A DNA stretch of 64,000 nt, taken from contig JAVKEJ010000058.1 in assembly GCA_040221475.1 (NCBI GenBank), forward strand, positions 310,001 to 374,000, in the 5' to 3' direction. Below are positions 51,083-60,149 of this stretch, piece by piece (the stretch's first letter is position 1; every line of letters starts with the position of its first letter). The notes beneath the pieces are model-generated. The model saw only the letters and a list, made by a program, of their open reading frames with translations, searched no databases and had not been told where the DNA came from. The position numbers were made by a program, and so were the translations under genes. The stretch comes from WLXB01 sp040221475. GTDB lineage: Bacteria > Pseudomonadota > Alphaproteobacteria > Rhodospirillales > Rhodospirillaceae.

Positions 51083-52900
51083 ATGACCGACAAGCCGAAC
51101 ACGGAAGGCGACGTCGGTGCGGGAAGCTCAGCGGATAACTCTGGGGGGCTTGATTTGGATGGCCCAAATGCGGTGGCAAAACCCAAGCCAGCTTACCAGG
51201 TGTTGGCTCGAAAATACCGTCCAACCACGTTCGGTGATTTGGTCGGGCAAGACACCGTGGTTCGCACGCTCACCAACGCGATTGCCTCTGGCCGTTTAGC
51301 CCAGGCGTATATGCTGACGGGCGTACGCGGGACTGGCAAAACCACAGCCGCTCGTCTGATTGCCCGCGCGCTGAACTGCATAGGACCCGAGGGTGCTGGC
51401 GGCCCCACTGCGTCGCCCTGTGGTGTATGTGAACATTGCCGCTCCATTGCTGAAGACCGCCATGTTGATGTGTTGGAAATGGATGCGGCCAGCCGCACTG
51501 GCGTAGATGATATTCGGGAATTGCTTGATGGGGTGCGCTACCGGCCAACCTCAGCCCGCACCAAGATTTACATCATTGATGAAGTCCACATGCTGTCGAA
51601 TCAGGCCTTCAATGCGTTGTTGAAGACGCTTGAAGAGCCGCCGGAGCATGTAAAATTTATTTTCGCGACAACTGAAATCCGTAAAGTTCCGGTCACCGTC
51701 TTGTCGCGCTGTCAGCGATTTGATTTGCGGCGCATCAGTGCTGAGCAGCTCAGCGGGTTGTTTAAATCCATTGCTGAGAAAGAAGGCGCGCAGGTGGCAC
51801 CCGAGGCGCTGGCTTTGATCGCGCGTGCAGCGGATGGCTCTGCGCGGGATGGCCTATCCATTCTTGATCAGGCGATCTCACAATCGGCTTCGGGCGATGG
51901 CCCGCCGCTTATTGGTGAAGCCCAAGTCCGCGATATGTTGGGCTTGGCCGACCGTATTCAGGTGTTTGATTTACTAGATGCGGTGTTGCGCGGCGATGTA
52001 AAGACAGGACTCGACCTTTTGACCAGTCAATACGCCTCTGGCGCTGATCCAATTGTTGTTCTGCAAGACCTCCTTGAACTGACCCACTGGTTGACCCGGC
52101 TCAAAGTTGCGCCGGATGGGGCTGATGAAGCTCTGGTCGCGGAAGCTGAGCGCACACGCGGTAAGGATATGGCGGCCGCTTTGTCTATGCCGGTGATCAC
52201 GCGCACCTGGCAAATGCTGCTGAAGGGTTTGGGTGAGGCGCGCACCGCGCCAATGCCGTTGCAGGCGGCTGAGATGACTCTGGTGCGATTAGCGTATACG
52301 GCCGACTTACCAACCCCCGGCGATGCGATTAAGGCGCTTGAGCGGCAAGGCGGGGCAGCAGTCAAGCCTGCTCCTGCCTCTGGTCTCAAAGCTTCTGGCA
52401 CAAGTCATGGACAAGCCCCCAGTGTTGGTGTTGATATGCCCGCTCAGACTGGTGGCGCTTCAAGCGGTTCAAACGCCGCCGCAGTTTCCGTCGCGCCTGA
52501 ATTGGTGCCGGAAAACGTTGTGCACGCAAGTGCAGATGAGGCTGTTGAGCATAAACTGGAGTCACTCTCGGATGTTGTTGCGCTGTGTGAAGCTAATCGT
52601 CAGGCTAAGCTGGCGGGCCAGTTGATCCATACCGTCCATCTGGTGCGGTTTGAACAAGGGCGTATCGAAATCCGGCCCAAGAAAGGAACGCCGCAAGACG
52701 TTGCAGGTAATTTGGGGGCGTTTCTCAAAGCGCAAACCGGCGAACGTTGGGTCGTCAGCATTTCTAATGATGCCGGTGAACCAACGCTGCACGAGCAGAC
52801 TATTTCCAAAGCTTCAGAAGATCCTTTCGTAAAATCGATTCTGGACTCTTTTCCTGGGGCTGTGATTGAACGCGTACGCACGGTGGAAGATGATGCGTAA
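51083..52900 (+). CDS. dnaX: DNA polymerase III gamma/tau subunit
   Basis: 605 residues. After a 35-residue leader, LARKYRPTTFGDLVGQDTVVRTL begins the AAA+ clamp-loader ATPase: Walker A GVRGTGKTTAARL (about residues 79-91), zinc module CGVCEHC, Walker B YIIDEVHMLS and SRC motif LSRCQRFDLRR. Domain III and a tau-like C-terminal region follow (after about residue 370). It loads the sliding clamp and links the replisome. I saw no convincing slippery site for a short gamma form. Confidence 0.95.
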   Translation: MTDKPNTEGDVGAGSSADNSGGLDLDGPNAVAKPKPAYQVLARKYRPTTFGDLVGQDTVVRTLTNAIASGRLAQAYMLTGVRGTGKTTAARLIARALNCIGPEGAGGPTASPCGVCEHCRSIAEDRHVDVLEMDAASRTGVDDIRELLDGVRYRPTSARTKIYIIDEVHMLSNQAFNALLKTLEEPPEHVKFIFATTEIRKVPVTVLSRCQRFDLRRISAEQLSGLFKSIAEKEGAQVAPEALALIARAADGSARDGLSILDQAISQSASGDGPPLIGEAQVRDMLGLADRIQVFDLLDAVLRGDVKTGLDLLTSQYASGADPIVVLQDLLELTHWLTRLKVAPDGADEALVAEAERTRGKDMAAALSMPVITRTWQMLLKGLGEARTAPMPLQAAEMTLVRLAYTADLPTPGDAIKALERQGGAAVKPAPASGLKASGTSHGQAPSVGVDMPAQTGGASSGSNAAAVSVAPELVPENVVHASADEAVEHKLESLSDVVALCEANRQAKLAGQLIHTVHLVRFEQGRIEIRPKKGTPQDVAGNLGAFLKAQTGERWVVSISNDAGEPTLHEQTISKASEDPFVKSILDSFPGAVIERVRTVEDDA

Positions 52901-52938
52901 CGTACGTTCTAAGATATCTTAACTATGGATAGATCATT

Positions 52939-53262
52939 ATGAAAAACCTCGGCGCGCTCATGAAGCAGGCGCAAGAGATGCAGCAAAAGATGGGTGAGAT
53001 GCAGGAGCGTCTGGCCGATATAGAAGTTGAAGGCTCCTCCGGCGCTGGCATGGTTACAGTGACGCTGAACGGTAAGTCAGACATGCGCCGGATTAAAATA
53101 GATCCGACGCTGCTGAAGGCTGATGAAGCGGAAGTGCTTGAAGACCTGATTGTCGCCGCCACAAATGATGCGAGGTCACGTCTTGAATCGCGAACTCAAG
53201 AAGAAATGAGCGCGTTGACCGGTGGTCTGAGTTTGCCGCCAGGCTTTAAGCTGCCGTTCTAA
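52939..53262 (+). CDS. YbaB/EbfC nucleoid-associated protein
   Basis: 107 residues. MKNLGALMKQAQEMQQKMGEMQERLADIEVEGSSGAGMVTVTLNGK is the classical YbaB/EbfC N-terminus, and LSLPPGFKLPF a typical end. It forms dimers that bind DNA. It sits between dnaX and recR (38 and 15 bases away), the conserved order. Confidence 0.95.
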   Translation: MKNLGALMKQAQEMQQKMGEMQERLADIEVEGSSGAGMVTVTLNGKSDMRRIKIDPTLLKADEAEVLEDLIVAATNDARSRLESRTQEEMSALTGGLSLPPGFKLPF

Positions 53263-53277
53263 GGGTCGGCCGCGCAC

Positions 53278-53871
53278 ATGGCTGGTCCTGATATTGAAGC
53301 GCTGATTCGGCAATTGTCTAAACTGCCGGGGCTTGGTCCGCGTTCTGCGCGCCGCGCGGTCTTGGATTTGATTAAGAAAAAAGAATCTCTGATGATCCCA
53401 CTCATCCAGTCGATGGACCGTGCGGCGCAAAGCGTGAAAATCTGTGGCACCTGCGGTAATTTCGACAGTCAGGACCCCTGCGCGCTGTGTCTGGACCCCA
53501 AGCGCGACACCTCGGTGATCTGTGTTGTTGAAGATGTTGCTGATCTGTGGGCGCTGGAACGCAGCGCCGCCTTTCGCGGCCTTTATCATGTCATGGGCGG
53601 GCTGCTGTCGCCGTTGGATGGCGTTGGACCTGATGACCTCAATATCGCTGGTTTGGTGGCGCGGGCAGGTGCCGCTCAGGTCAAAGAGGTGATCTTAGCC
53701 CTCAGTGCAACAGTTGATGGCCAAAGCACGGCGCACTATCTGGCCGACCGTCTTGAGGGGACTGATGTGGATATCTCGGGTCTTGCTCATGGTGTTCCCG
53801 TTGGCGGAGAGCTTGACTATCTCGACGACGGCACCTTGTCTGCGGCCCTAAAAGCACGCCGCCCTGTTTAA
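53278..53871 (+). CDS. recR: Recombination protein RecR
   Basis: 197 residues. N-terminal helix-hairpin-helix LIRQLSKLPGLGPRSARRAVL, zinc finger CGTCGNFDSQDPCALCLD and Toprim domain (ICVVEDVADLWALERS, YHVMGGLLSPLDGVGPDDL). With RecF and RecO it helps load RecA on gapped DNA. Last gene of the ffs-dnaX-ybaB-recR block. Confidence 0.96.
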   Translation: MAGPDIEALIRQLSKLPGLGPRSARRAVLDLIKKKESLMIPLIQSMDRAAQSVKICGTCGNFDSQDPCALCLDPKRDTSVICVVEDVADLWALERSAAFRGLYHVMGGLLSPLDGVGPDDLNIAGLVARAGAAQVKEVILALSATVDGQSTAHYLADRLEGTDVDISGLAHGVPVGGELDYLDDGTLSAALKARRPV

Positions 53872-54079
53872 GGCTATAGCCCTGACTATAAACCTTGCCG
53901 TCATGATGGCTTTTCGCCTGACGTTTCACGTCTGCCGCCGCCACGCCCTTGCCACATTCTCAGCGTAATGACTTATTTGTAAAATGTGACGTGACTGTGA
54001 AGTGGCAAAACTATTTGTCGATGTAGTATGATTGTACTGCACACACGCTAGACGCTTTTAATTTAAGGGCATTAAAGAC

Positions 54080-54760
54080 ATGAGACAGCAAATGGTAAGG
54101 CACATATTGGCAGCAACAGTGATGACTCTAGGGTTGGCGGCCTGCGCCAGTCCTAAGTATGTCGTGTCTGATGTTACGCGTCACCACAGCCTGCCGACGT
54201 CTCCGTCGGGTCAAACATTTGCAATTGTTCCGCTTGATGATGAGCAACGTGAGAGCCTTGCCTTTGATGATTACTCAACGCTGATTGTGCAACGCATGTC
54301 GTCTTTAGGTTTGCGCGCGTTTGATGGTGGTCGGGCGTCACCGGACTTGGTTGTGACGCTGAAGTGGTCTGTCGAAGGGCCAAGCCCAGACATTAAATCC
54401 CGCGACAGCGGATTCGGTTATGGTTTTGGCTTTGGTAATCGCCATAGCCATTTCGGTTATGGCTTTGGAGCGCCCTATGACAACCGTACGACAACCAAGC
54501 AGATGTATGTGCGCCGTGTTGATATGGTGATTTACGATGGCCCGAGCTATAACACAGAAGCGCCCAAACGTAGGTTTGAAGGGTCTGCGGTGAGCACGGG
54601 CACGAATGGACAGATTGATCCGGTGATGCCGTACATTATTCAGGCTCTGTTTGAACAGTTCCCTGGCGCATCGGGTGAAACCAAAACGGTGCGCGTCGAA
54701 GTGCCACCGGAGTCCGAAGCGGTTTCAACGGGGCAGTACAGTTCCCGGTCTTCCAAGTAA
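54080..54760 (+). CDS. DUF4136-like lipoprotein
   Basis: 226 residues with a lipoprotein signal: HILAATVMTLGLAAC, the Cys at about residue 22. The mature part has YDNRTTTKQMYVRRVDMVIYDG and RFEGSAVSTG, consistent with the DUF4136 family of outer-membrane-associated lipoproteins. A Gly/Phe/Tyr-rich stretch GFGYGFGFGNRHSHFGYGFG (about residues 114-133) is an unusual low-complexity loop. Function unknown. Single gene after a 208-base gap. Confidence 0.8.
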   Translation: MRQQMVRHILAATVMTLGLAACASPKYVVSDVTRHHSLPTSPSGQTFAIVPLDDEQRESLAFDDYSTLIVQRMSSLGLRAFDGGRASPDLVVTLKWSVEGPSPDIKSRDSGFGYGFGFGNRHSHFGYGFGAPYDNRTTTKQMYVRRVDMVIYDGPSYNTEAPKRRFEGSAVSTGTNGQIDPVMPYIIQALFEQFPGASGETKTVRVEVPPESEAVSTGQYSSRSSK

Positions 54761-54797
54761 TTTCGGCCAATTAAAAGCCTGCTAGAGCGATCAAACT

Positions 54798-55253
54798 TTA
54801 CAAGCTTTGAACGTGCTCGACTTTAAGCACTGAACCGTCCACGGCGACCACCTTTACATGCGCGCCAGCAGGCAGGTCCGGGCCTTCCGCCAGCCAAGAG
54901 CCATCCCCAACGTGCAGTCTGCCACGGCCATTTTCCATGGCTGTGTCTAGCGTAAACGTGCGCCCGATGTATTGATCGGCACGCTTATTCAGTTTTGAGT
55001 CATCCGATGGTGTATTGCCTGGCGTCCAAACTTTGCGCCCGATGTAAATCGCGATCACGCTGAGTATGGCGAAGATGATGAAACTCATCTGCCATCCCAC
55101 GGACGGGATAAGCAAAACCAAAAAACCGGTCAGCGCCGCAGCGATAGCAAGCCATAGGAAAATGACTCCGGGCATGGCCAGTTCGACAACAAATAGAAGC
55201 AGGGCCAGAATCCACCAATTCCAATGATCAAGGGTCGCCAGGAAACCTTCCAT
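54798..55253 (-). CDS. NfeD family membrane protein
   Basis: 151 residues. Three hydrophobic helices in the first 75 residues (WWILALLLFVVELAMPGVIFLWLAIAAALTGFLVLLI) and a C-terminal OB-fold (IGRTFTLDTAMENGRGRLHVGDGSWLAEGPDLPAGAHVKVVAVDG). NfeD proteins are partners of SPFH/stomatin proteins, encoded here five bases upstream. Likely involved in membrane microdomain organisation. Confidence 0.92.
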   Translation of the reverse strand: MEGFLATLDHWNWWILALLLFVVELAMPGVIFLWLAIAAALTGFLVLLIPSVGWQMSFIIFAILSVIAIYIGRKVWTPGNTPSDDSKLNKRADQYIGRTFTLDTAMENGRGRLHVGDGSWLAEGPDLPAGAHVKVVAVDGSVLKVEHVQSL

Positions 55254-55258
55254 CGGTT

Positions 55259-56227
55259 CTATTCTCCACTGTTCGGAATGCGGGCCGCGCGGGTTTCAGC
55301 AACAGCCGTCTTAGAGTCATCCAGAGCAGATTTTGCCAATTCGGCAATGCCGCCAATCGCCCCGATCACGCCGGAGGCTTCCAGTGGTATGAACACCAGT
55401 TTCTCGTTAGAAGATGTCGCAAATTTGCCAATCGCTTCAATGTATTTCTGTGCGACAAAATAGTTGATGGCCTGGACGTCACCTTTCGCGATGGCCTCTG
55501 ACACCATTGTTGTGGCCTTCGCTTCTGCTTCAGCTAAACGTTCACGCGCTTCAGCTTCACGAAACGCTGCTTCCCGCTCGCCCTCCGCTTTCAGGATTTG
55601 GGATTGTTTATCTCCCTCTGCGCGTAGAATTGAAGACTGCCGGTCTCCTTCGGCTTCCAGAATTTCGGCCCGTTTCAGGCGCTCTGCCTTCATCTGGCGT
55701 CCCATGGCTTCCACCAAATCGCGCGGCGGCGAGATGTCTTTAATTTCTATGCGGGTGACTTTAATGCCCCAGGGGTTGGTGGCTTCATCAACAACCGTGA
55801 GCAGTCGCGCATTGATGGCATCGCGCTGTGACAGTAATTCGTCCAGGTCCATGCTGCCCATCACGGTTCTGATGTTGGTCATGGTCAGGTTCAATATGGC
55901 GAGTTCCAGTCCGCGCACTTCATAGGCGGCTTTGCCAGCATCCAGCACTTGATAGAACACGACTCCGTCAACCGTGACCATGGCGTTGTCTTTGGTGATG
56001 ATTTCCTGAGATGGCACATCCAACACTTGTTCCATCATGTTCATCTTTGTGCCGACGTTCTCGATGAACGGGGTGATGAGTTGCAAGCCGGGTGAGAAGG
56101 TTCGGGTAAAGCGGCCAAAGCGTTCAATGGTGAAGTTCCAGCCCTGTGGAACCACAACAACGGCTTTAAAAACGATAACAATGCCAAGGACGAGAAAGGC
56201 GATGGCAAAAATTGAAGATAATTCCAT
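55259..56227 (-). CDS. SPFH/Band 7 (stomatin, QmcA-like) membrane protein
   Basis: 322 residues. One N-terminal helix (IFAIAFLVLGIVIVFKAVVVV), then the SPFH domain (VPQGWNFTIERFGRFTRTFSPGLQLITPFI, WGIKVTRIEIKDISPPRDLVEAM) and a coiled-coil region rich in Glu/Ala/Arg (AERLKRAEILEAEGDRQSSI, repeated in form). Such proteins oligomerise in membranes and may guard proteases. Operon with NfeD. Confidence 0.94.
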   Translation of the reverse strand: MELSSIFAIAFLVLGIVIVFKAVVVVPQGWNFTIERFGRFTRTFSPGLQLITPFIENVGTKMNMMEQVLDVPSQEIITKDNAMVTVDGVVFYQVLDAGKAAYEVRGLELAILNLTMTNIRTVMGSMDLDELLSQRDAINARLLTVVDEATNPWGIKVTRIEIKDISPPRDLVEAMGRQMKAERLKRAEILEAEGDRQSSILRAEGDKQSQILKAEGEREAAFREAEARERLAEAEAKATTMVSEAIAKGDVQAINYFVAQKYIEAIGKFATSSNEKLVFIPLEASGVIGAIGGIAELAKSALDDSKTAVAETRAARIPNSGE

Positions 56228-56370
56228 AAGGGTGTCCGTCCTCTCAGCGCGGCCAAACAGTTCGCCGGGTGATGTGAGTCAATGACTCAGCTTTTAAGCT
56301 GCTAGTCTGATATGCGGCTCGCAGTAAAGTATGTCAAGTTACAGCGATACACCCTAAAATTGAAATGGCT

Positions 56371-57573
56371 CTATGAGCGATGACTTTCGATATTGGTGAC
56401 GGAAGCGAGTCCCTCTTCCAACAGCGGGTCATCCGTTTTTGGCCCATCGCCTTGCAGATCAACCTGTTTGATTCGTAAGCCATGCCGCATAATGCCGGTG
56501 GTTGATTTTTGAATGAGATCAATGTCTTTTCCGGTTTGCTCGAAGTGCTTGGACAGCGATCCGACGCGTTTGTCTAAACGGGTCACATCTTCCATGAGTA
56601 GTCCGACTTCTTTTTGAATTGTACCCGCGTGCTCGCGCATCTTGGTGTCACGAATTAGCGCCCGCACGGAATGCAAAATCGCCCAGAAGGAAGACGGTGA
56701 GGCAATAATGATTTTGCGCCGGTAGCCTTCTTGAATGACGTTCTGAAAGTTAGTGTGGAGTTCCATGTAAATCGATTCCGCGGGCACAAACATCAGCGCC
56801 CAGTCTGAGGTTTCACCTGGAATAATGTATTTCTCCGCAATGGCCTGAACGTGTTTAATCACATCGCGCGTAAACGTCTGGCTGGCAATTTTACGCTCCT
56901 CGTCGGATTGTGCTTCCATCAGCCGCACAAAACCTTCGTGGGGATACTTAGAGTCGACCCCGATGTCGCCCTGGTCGCCGGGCAGTGTGATCAGGCAATC
57001 GACCCGCTTGTTATTAGAAAGCACGGCCTCAAACTTGAAGTAATTGGCTGGGAGCATGTCGCGCACAATGTCTTCCATCTGCGCTTGACCAAAGGCCCCA
57101 CGGGCTTGTTTGTTGGACAAAATGTCTTGCAGTCCGACGATGTCGGTGGAGAGATCTGTGATATTTTTCTGCGCGGCATCAATCACGGCCAATCGCTTCT
57201 GCAGGTCTGTCAGAGACGTGGCGGTTCGCTCGTTGGTTTTTTGCAAGGTCTCGCCAACGCGCTGGCTGACAGTGTCTAATCGTTCGGTCAGGGCTTTACT
57301 GATTTCCCGTTCCTGTTTTTGCAATTGTTCGGCAACCTGTCTGCGGCTGGTCTCCTGACCTTCGGTCATCAGTTTGATTTGACCGCGCAGCTCTGCTTGA
57401 TCGCTTGCCAATCGGCTCAAGGCTTCCGTCAACCCGCTCATGTGTACGGCGGCAGATGGGTCGGTTTTTTGGCTACGGATGATCAGAACAAGCAGCAATA
57501 TCAATACCCCCAACACGGCCAGTATGAGGCCAAATTCGGTGCCGCTGAGCCCTAATTGTGCTATAAAATTCAT
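56371..57573 (-). CDS. rmuC: DNA recombination protein RmuC
   Basis: 400 residues. N-terminal membrane helix (FGLILAVLGVLILLLVLII), coiled coil to about residue 150, and the RmuC domain (GAFGQAQMEDIVRDMLPANYFKFE, VDCLITLPGDQGDIGVDSKYPHEGF, ALMFVPAESIYMELH, IIIASPSSFWAILHSVR). RmuC proteins belong to the PD-(D/E)xK nuclease-like group and limit DNA inversions. Divergent from the DUF4139 gene. Confidence 0.94.
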   Translation of the reverse strand: MNFIAQLGLSGTEFGLILAVLGVLILLLVLIIRSQKTDPSAAVHMSGLTEALSRLASDQAELRGQIKLMTEGQETSRRQVAEQLQKQEREISKALTERLDTVSQRVGETLQKTNERTATSLTDLQKRLAVIDAAQKNITDLSTDIVGLQDILSNKQARGAFGQAQMEDIVRDMLPANYFKFEAVLSNNKRVDCLITLPGDQGDIGVDSKYPHEGFVRLMEAQSDEERKIASQTFTRDVIKHVQAIAEKYIIPGETSDWALMFVPAESIYMELHTNFQNVIQEGYRRKIIIASPSSFWAILHSVRALIRDTKMREHAGTIQKEVGLLMEDVTRLDKRVGSLSKHFEQTGKDIDLIQKSTTGIMRHGLRIKQVDLQGDGPKTDDPLLEEGLASVTNIESHRS

Positions 57574-57658
57574 AGGCTTGCGCCCTGCCTTACCCGTGCC
57601 ATGATGATCACCCTAACTTACACCGCACTTTGAAACCACGGCTGAGAGGCCATTGTCT

Positions 57659-59086
57659 ATGAGGCCCATGTTTATGTCGATGCATAGAATTTCGATTTTG
57701 AGTTTTCTTGCCGCCATCTTCTTTATCTCGCCAGTTTTGGCAGAGGAACTCAGTGTTCCTCCATCCGCTCGCACAGATCTCGCGGTCACGGTTTATAACG
57801 GTGATCTGGCCCTGGTGCGTGATACCCGCACAGTGGATTTGCCGAAGGGCGATAGCGAGCTTGCCTTTGCGGATGTCAGCACGAGACTTCAACCGAACAC
57901 GGCTTTGCTCCAATCTGGCAGTGGCGCCTTCACGGTGAAGGAACAGGTGTTCGACTTCGATGTGGTCAATCAATCCGGGTTGCTACAGGCTTCTGTTGGA
58001 AAGGAAGTCAGCATTTTCAGCGTGAATCCGGCGACCGGGAAAGAAACTGAGGTCAGAGCCATCGTTTTATCTGTTGCCAATGGCGTGGTGCTGGATATTG
58101 ACGGGCGTATCACCACAGAAATTCCAGGACGATTGGTGTTTGACGCGCTACCGCCTGGGGTTCGGGCCGAACCTACGCTTGTGGCGTCTATTGCCACCGA
58201 GGCCGCCGCGAAGGTTGATGCTGGCTTGAGTTACCTCACCAACGGCCTGACATGGCGCGCAGACTATGTGGCGGAGCTCAGTGCAGACAGTAAAACCATC
58301 GATCTCTCGGCCTGGGCAACCATTTCAAATACAACAGGAACAGATTTTCCAGAGGCCACGCTTAAGCTTGTGGCGGGCGACATCAATCGTGTTGCCCCCG
58401 AACCAAAGATGATGCGAGCAATGGAAATGTCCGCGCGCAGCGGTCCAGTCGCAGATCAGGTTCAGCAAGAAAGCCTGGCGGCGTTTCATCTCTACGCGAT
58501 TGAACGCCCGGTCTCCCTGGCTGATCGGCAAACCAAGCAGTTGGCGCTGCTCTCAGCAAATCAAATCGGTGTAGAAACCGAACTTGTCAGCCGTGGGGAA
58601 GAGTATGCGACCCGCAATCCAATGAATGGTCAAGTAAGGACATCCCAAGCGACACGCTCTTTAGTGTTCGATAATTCAATAGAGGAAGGCGTAGGCACGC
58701 CGCTGCCATCGGGCACCGTGCGGGTTTACGGACAGGATTCTACCGGCGCACTCCAATTGCTAGGCGAAGACAATGTTATGCATACGCCTATCGGACAGGA
58801 GGTTCGCTTTTCCCTCGGGCGAGATTTCGACATCACCGTTGCCCGTGAGCAAAGAGAGTTCCTAAGAGCGTCTGATCGCATCACGATCTCTGCCCATGGC
58901 ATCACTGTGAGTAATGCAAAAGACACAGCACAGGTTGTGCGGGTGGTTGAGCCGATGCAGGGGGACTGGGAAATCATTGAAGAAAGTATGTCTCATAAAA
59001 AACCTCAAGGTGAAGCGGAGTGGGTCATTGAGGTGCCTGCTGGTGGTGAGGTCGTGATTGACTATCGCGCGCGCGTGCGGTTCTAA
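57659..59086 (+). CDS. DUF4139 domain-containing exported protein
   Basis: 475 residues from ATG 57659, with GAGAGGC eight bases before; TTG at 57653 is an alternative. Signal peptide (ISILSFLAAIFFISPVLAEE). The C-terminal half (from LSYLTNGLTWRADYVAELS) matches DUF4139, ending in EWVIEVPAGGEVVIDYRARVRF, a typical final strand. The function of this family is unknown. The bases after the stop form a degenerate 17-19-base repeat (YTAAGG at 59083, 59100 and 59119). Confidence 0.85.
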   Translation: MRPMFMSMHRISILSFLAAIFFISPVLAEELSVPPSARTDLAVTVYNGDLALVRDTRTVDLPKGDSELAFADVSTRLQPNTALLQSGSGAFTVKEQVFDFDVVNQSGLLQASVGKEVSIFSVNPATGKETEVRAIVLSVANGVVLDIDGRITTEIPGRLVFDALPPGVRAEPTLVASIATEAAAKVDAGLSYLTNGLTWRADYVAELSADSKTIDLSAWATISNTTGTDFPEATLKLVAGDINRVAPEPKMMRAMEMSARSGPVADQVQQESLAAFHLYAIERPVSLADRQTKQLALLSANQIGVETELVSRGEEYATRNPMNGQVRTSQATRSLVFDNSIEEGVGTPLPSGTVRVYGQDSTGALQLLGEDNVMHTPIGQEVRFSLGRDFDITVAREQREFLRASDRITISAHGITVSNAKDTAQVVRVVEPMQGDWEIIEESMSHKKPQGEAEWVIEVPAGGEVVIDYRARVRF

Positions 59087-59127
59087 GGTGAGGTGCTATT
59101 TAAGGGGCTAGGTGTTATCTAAGGGAA

Positions 59128-59520
59128 ATGACTGAGCCCTTTATTCTTATTGCCTCCATCCTCCTTGCTGTTGCTGGATTAAGTCAGCTGTATGCACCGC
59201 ATCTCTGGCAAGCGTATTACGTGTGGTTGGCCTCCCGAGGTGCCGCAGGTGTGCGGTTGAACGGGCTGATCAGCTTGAGTATTGGTGGAGTTATTGTCTT
59301 TTTCCACAATGTTTGGTCTGGACCGCCTCTTTTGTTGACCCTGCTCGGATGGCTTCTCCTGCTGGAAAGCGCGATGTGTTTGTTTGCGCCTGGGCTTGGT
59401 TTGGCCAGTTTGTCAGAGGTTGAAGGCAGCTCACGTCTGTCGATTCTCAAAGGCACGGGCGTTGTATTAATCGTCATCAGCGGTGTTTTGGGTGTTCATG
59501 CCATCACGGCCGCAGGTTGA
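59128..59520 (+). CDS. Small hypothetical membrane protein
   Basis: 130 residues with four hydrophobic helices (about residues 4-20, 40-60, 63-85 and 105-126). I do not recognise the family. TAAGGG lies just before the ATG. It follows the DUF4139 gene by 41 bases. Its TGA is in the first copy of a 21-base tandem repeat, and the peptide deformylase gene follows 101 bases later. Confidence 0.7.
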   Translation: MTEPFILIASILLAVAGLSQLYAPHLWQAYYVWLASRGAAGVRLNGLISLSIGGVIVFFHNVWSGPPLLLTLLGWLLLLESAMCLFAPGLGLASLSEVEGSSRLSILKGTGVVLIVISGVLGVHAITAAG

Positions 59521-59567
59521 CCTGACACGGCCGCAGGTTGACCTGACACGGCCACAGGTTGACCCGA
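59505..59567. repeat. 21-base tandem repeat spanning a stop codon (three copies)
   Basis: A 21-base unit starting CACGGCCGCAGGTTGACC occurs at 59505-59525 and 59526-59546 (identical) and at 59547-59567 (two differences). The stop of the small membrane protein (59518-59520) is in the first copy. Since 21 is a multiple of three, the TGA recurs in frame in each copy. Confidence 0.95.
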
Positions 59568-59621
59568 CAGAGTGTCAGGACTATGTCACCAGGATAAATG
59601 CTGATCTGAGATTGATACGCT

Positions 59622-60146
59622 ATGGCAAAACGCGACATCATCATTGCTCCGGACCCACGACTGAAGAAGACGTGTGTCCCGGTTGATACGGTTGACGCCG
59701 AGACAGCTCTCTTGATGCGCGATATGCTGGAAACCATGTATGCCGCGCCGGGTGTCGGATTGGCAGCCCCACAGGTTGGCGTTCACAAGCGCATTATTGT
59801 GGTTGATGCGGCCCGCGGCGATGACCCCCCAGCTCCATACCTTATTGCTAATCCAGAGATCATCTGGTCTTCCGAGCAAACCAAAGTGCATGAGGAAGGG
59901 TGCTTGTCTTTGCCGCAATACTACGAAGATGTTGTGCGACCTGATCAGATTCGTCTGCGGTACACGGATGAAAATAATACGACACAAGAACTGAACGCCG
60001 ATGGACTGCTTTCGGTCGTGATCCAGCATGAAATGGATCATCTCGATGGCGTTTTGTTTGTGGATCATATCTCTGGCCTGAAGCGCGGCATGATTTTGCG
60101 TAAGCTCAAAAAGACCAAAAAACAAATGGAAGTGGAGACAGATTAG
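59622..60146 (+). CDS. def: Peptide deformylase
   Basis: 174 residues. The three signature motifs are GVGLAAPQVG, EEGCLSLP and QHEMDHLDG, the Cys and two His holding the metal. It removes the formyl group from nascent proteins. The fmt gene follows three bases later, the classical def-fmt pair. Confidence 0.97.
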   Translation: MAKRDIIIAPDPRLKKTCVPVDTVDAETALLMRDMLETMYAAPGVGLAAPQVGVHKRIIVVDAARGDDPPAPYLIANPEIIWSSEQTKVHEEGCLSLPQYYEDVVRPDQIRLRYTDENNTTQELNADGLLSVVIQHEMDHLDGVLFVDHISGLKRGMILRKLKKTKKQMEVETD

Positions 60147-60149
60147 GAT

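Noticed and set aside
51083..52900. Programmed frameshift producing a short gamma form of DnaX
   Set aside because: I saw no A-rich slippery heptamer with a following hairpin at the domain III boundary, so I do not claim one.
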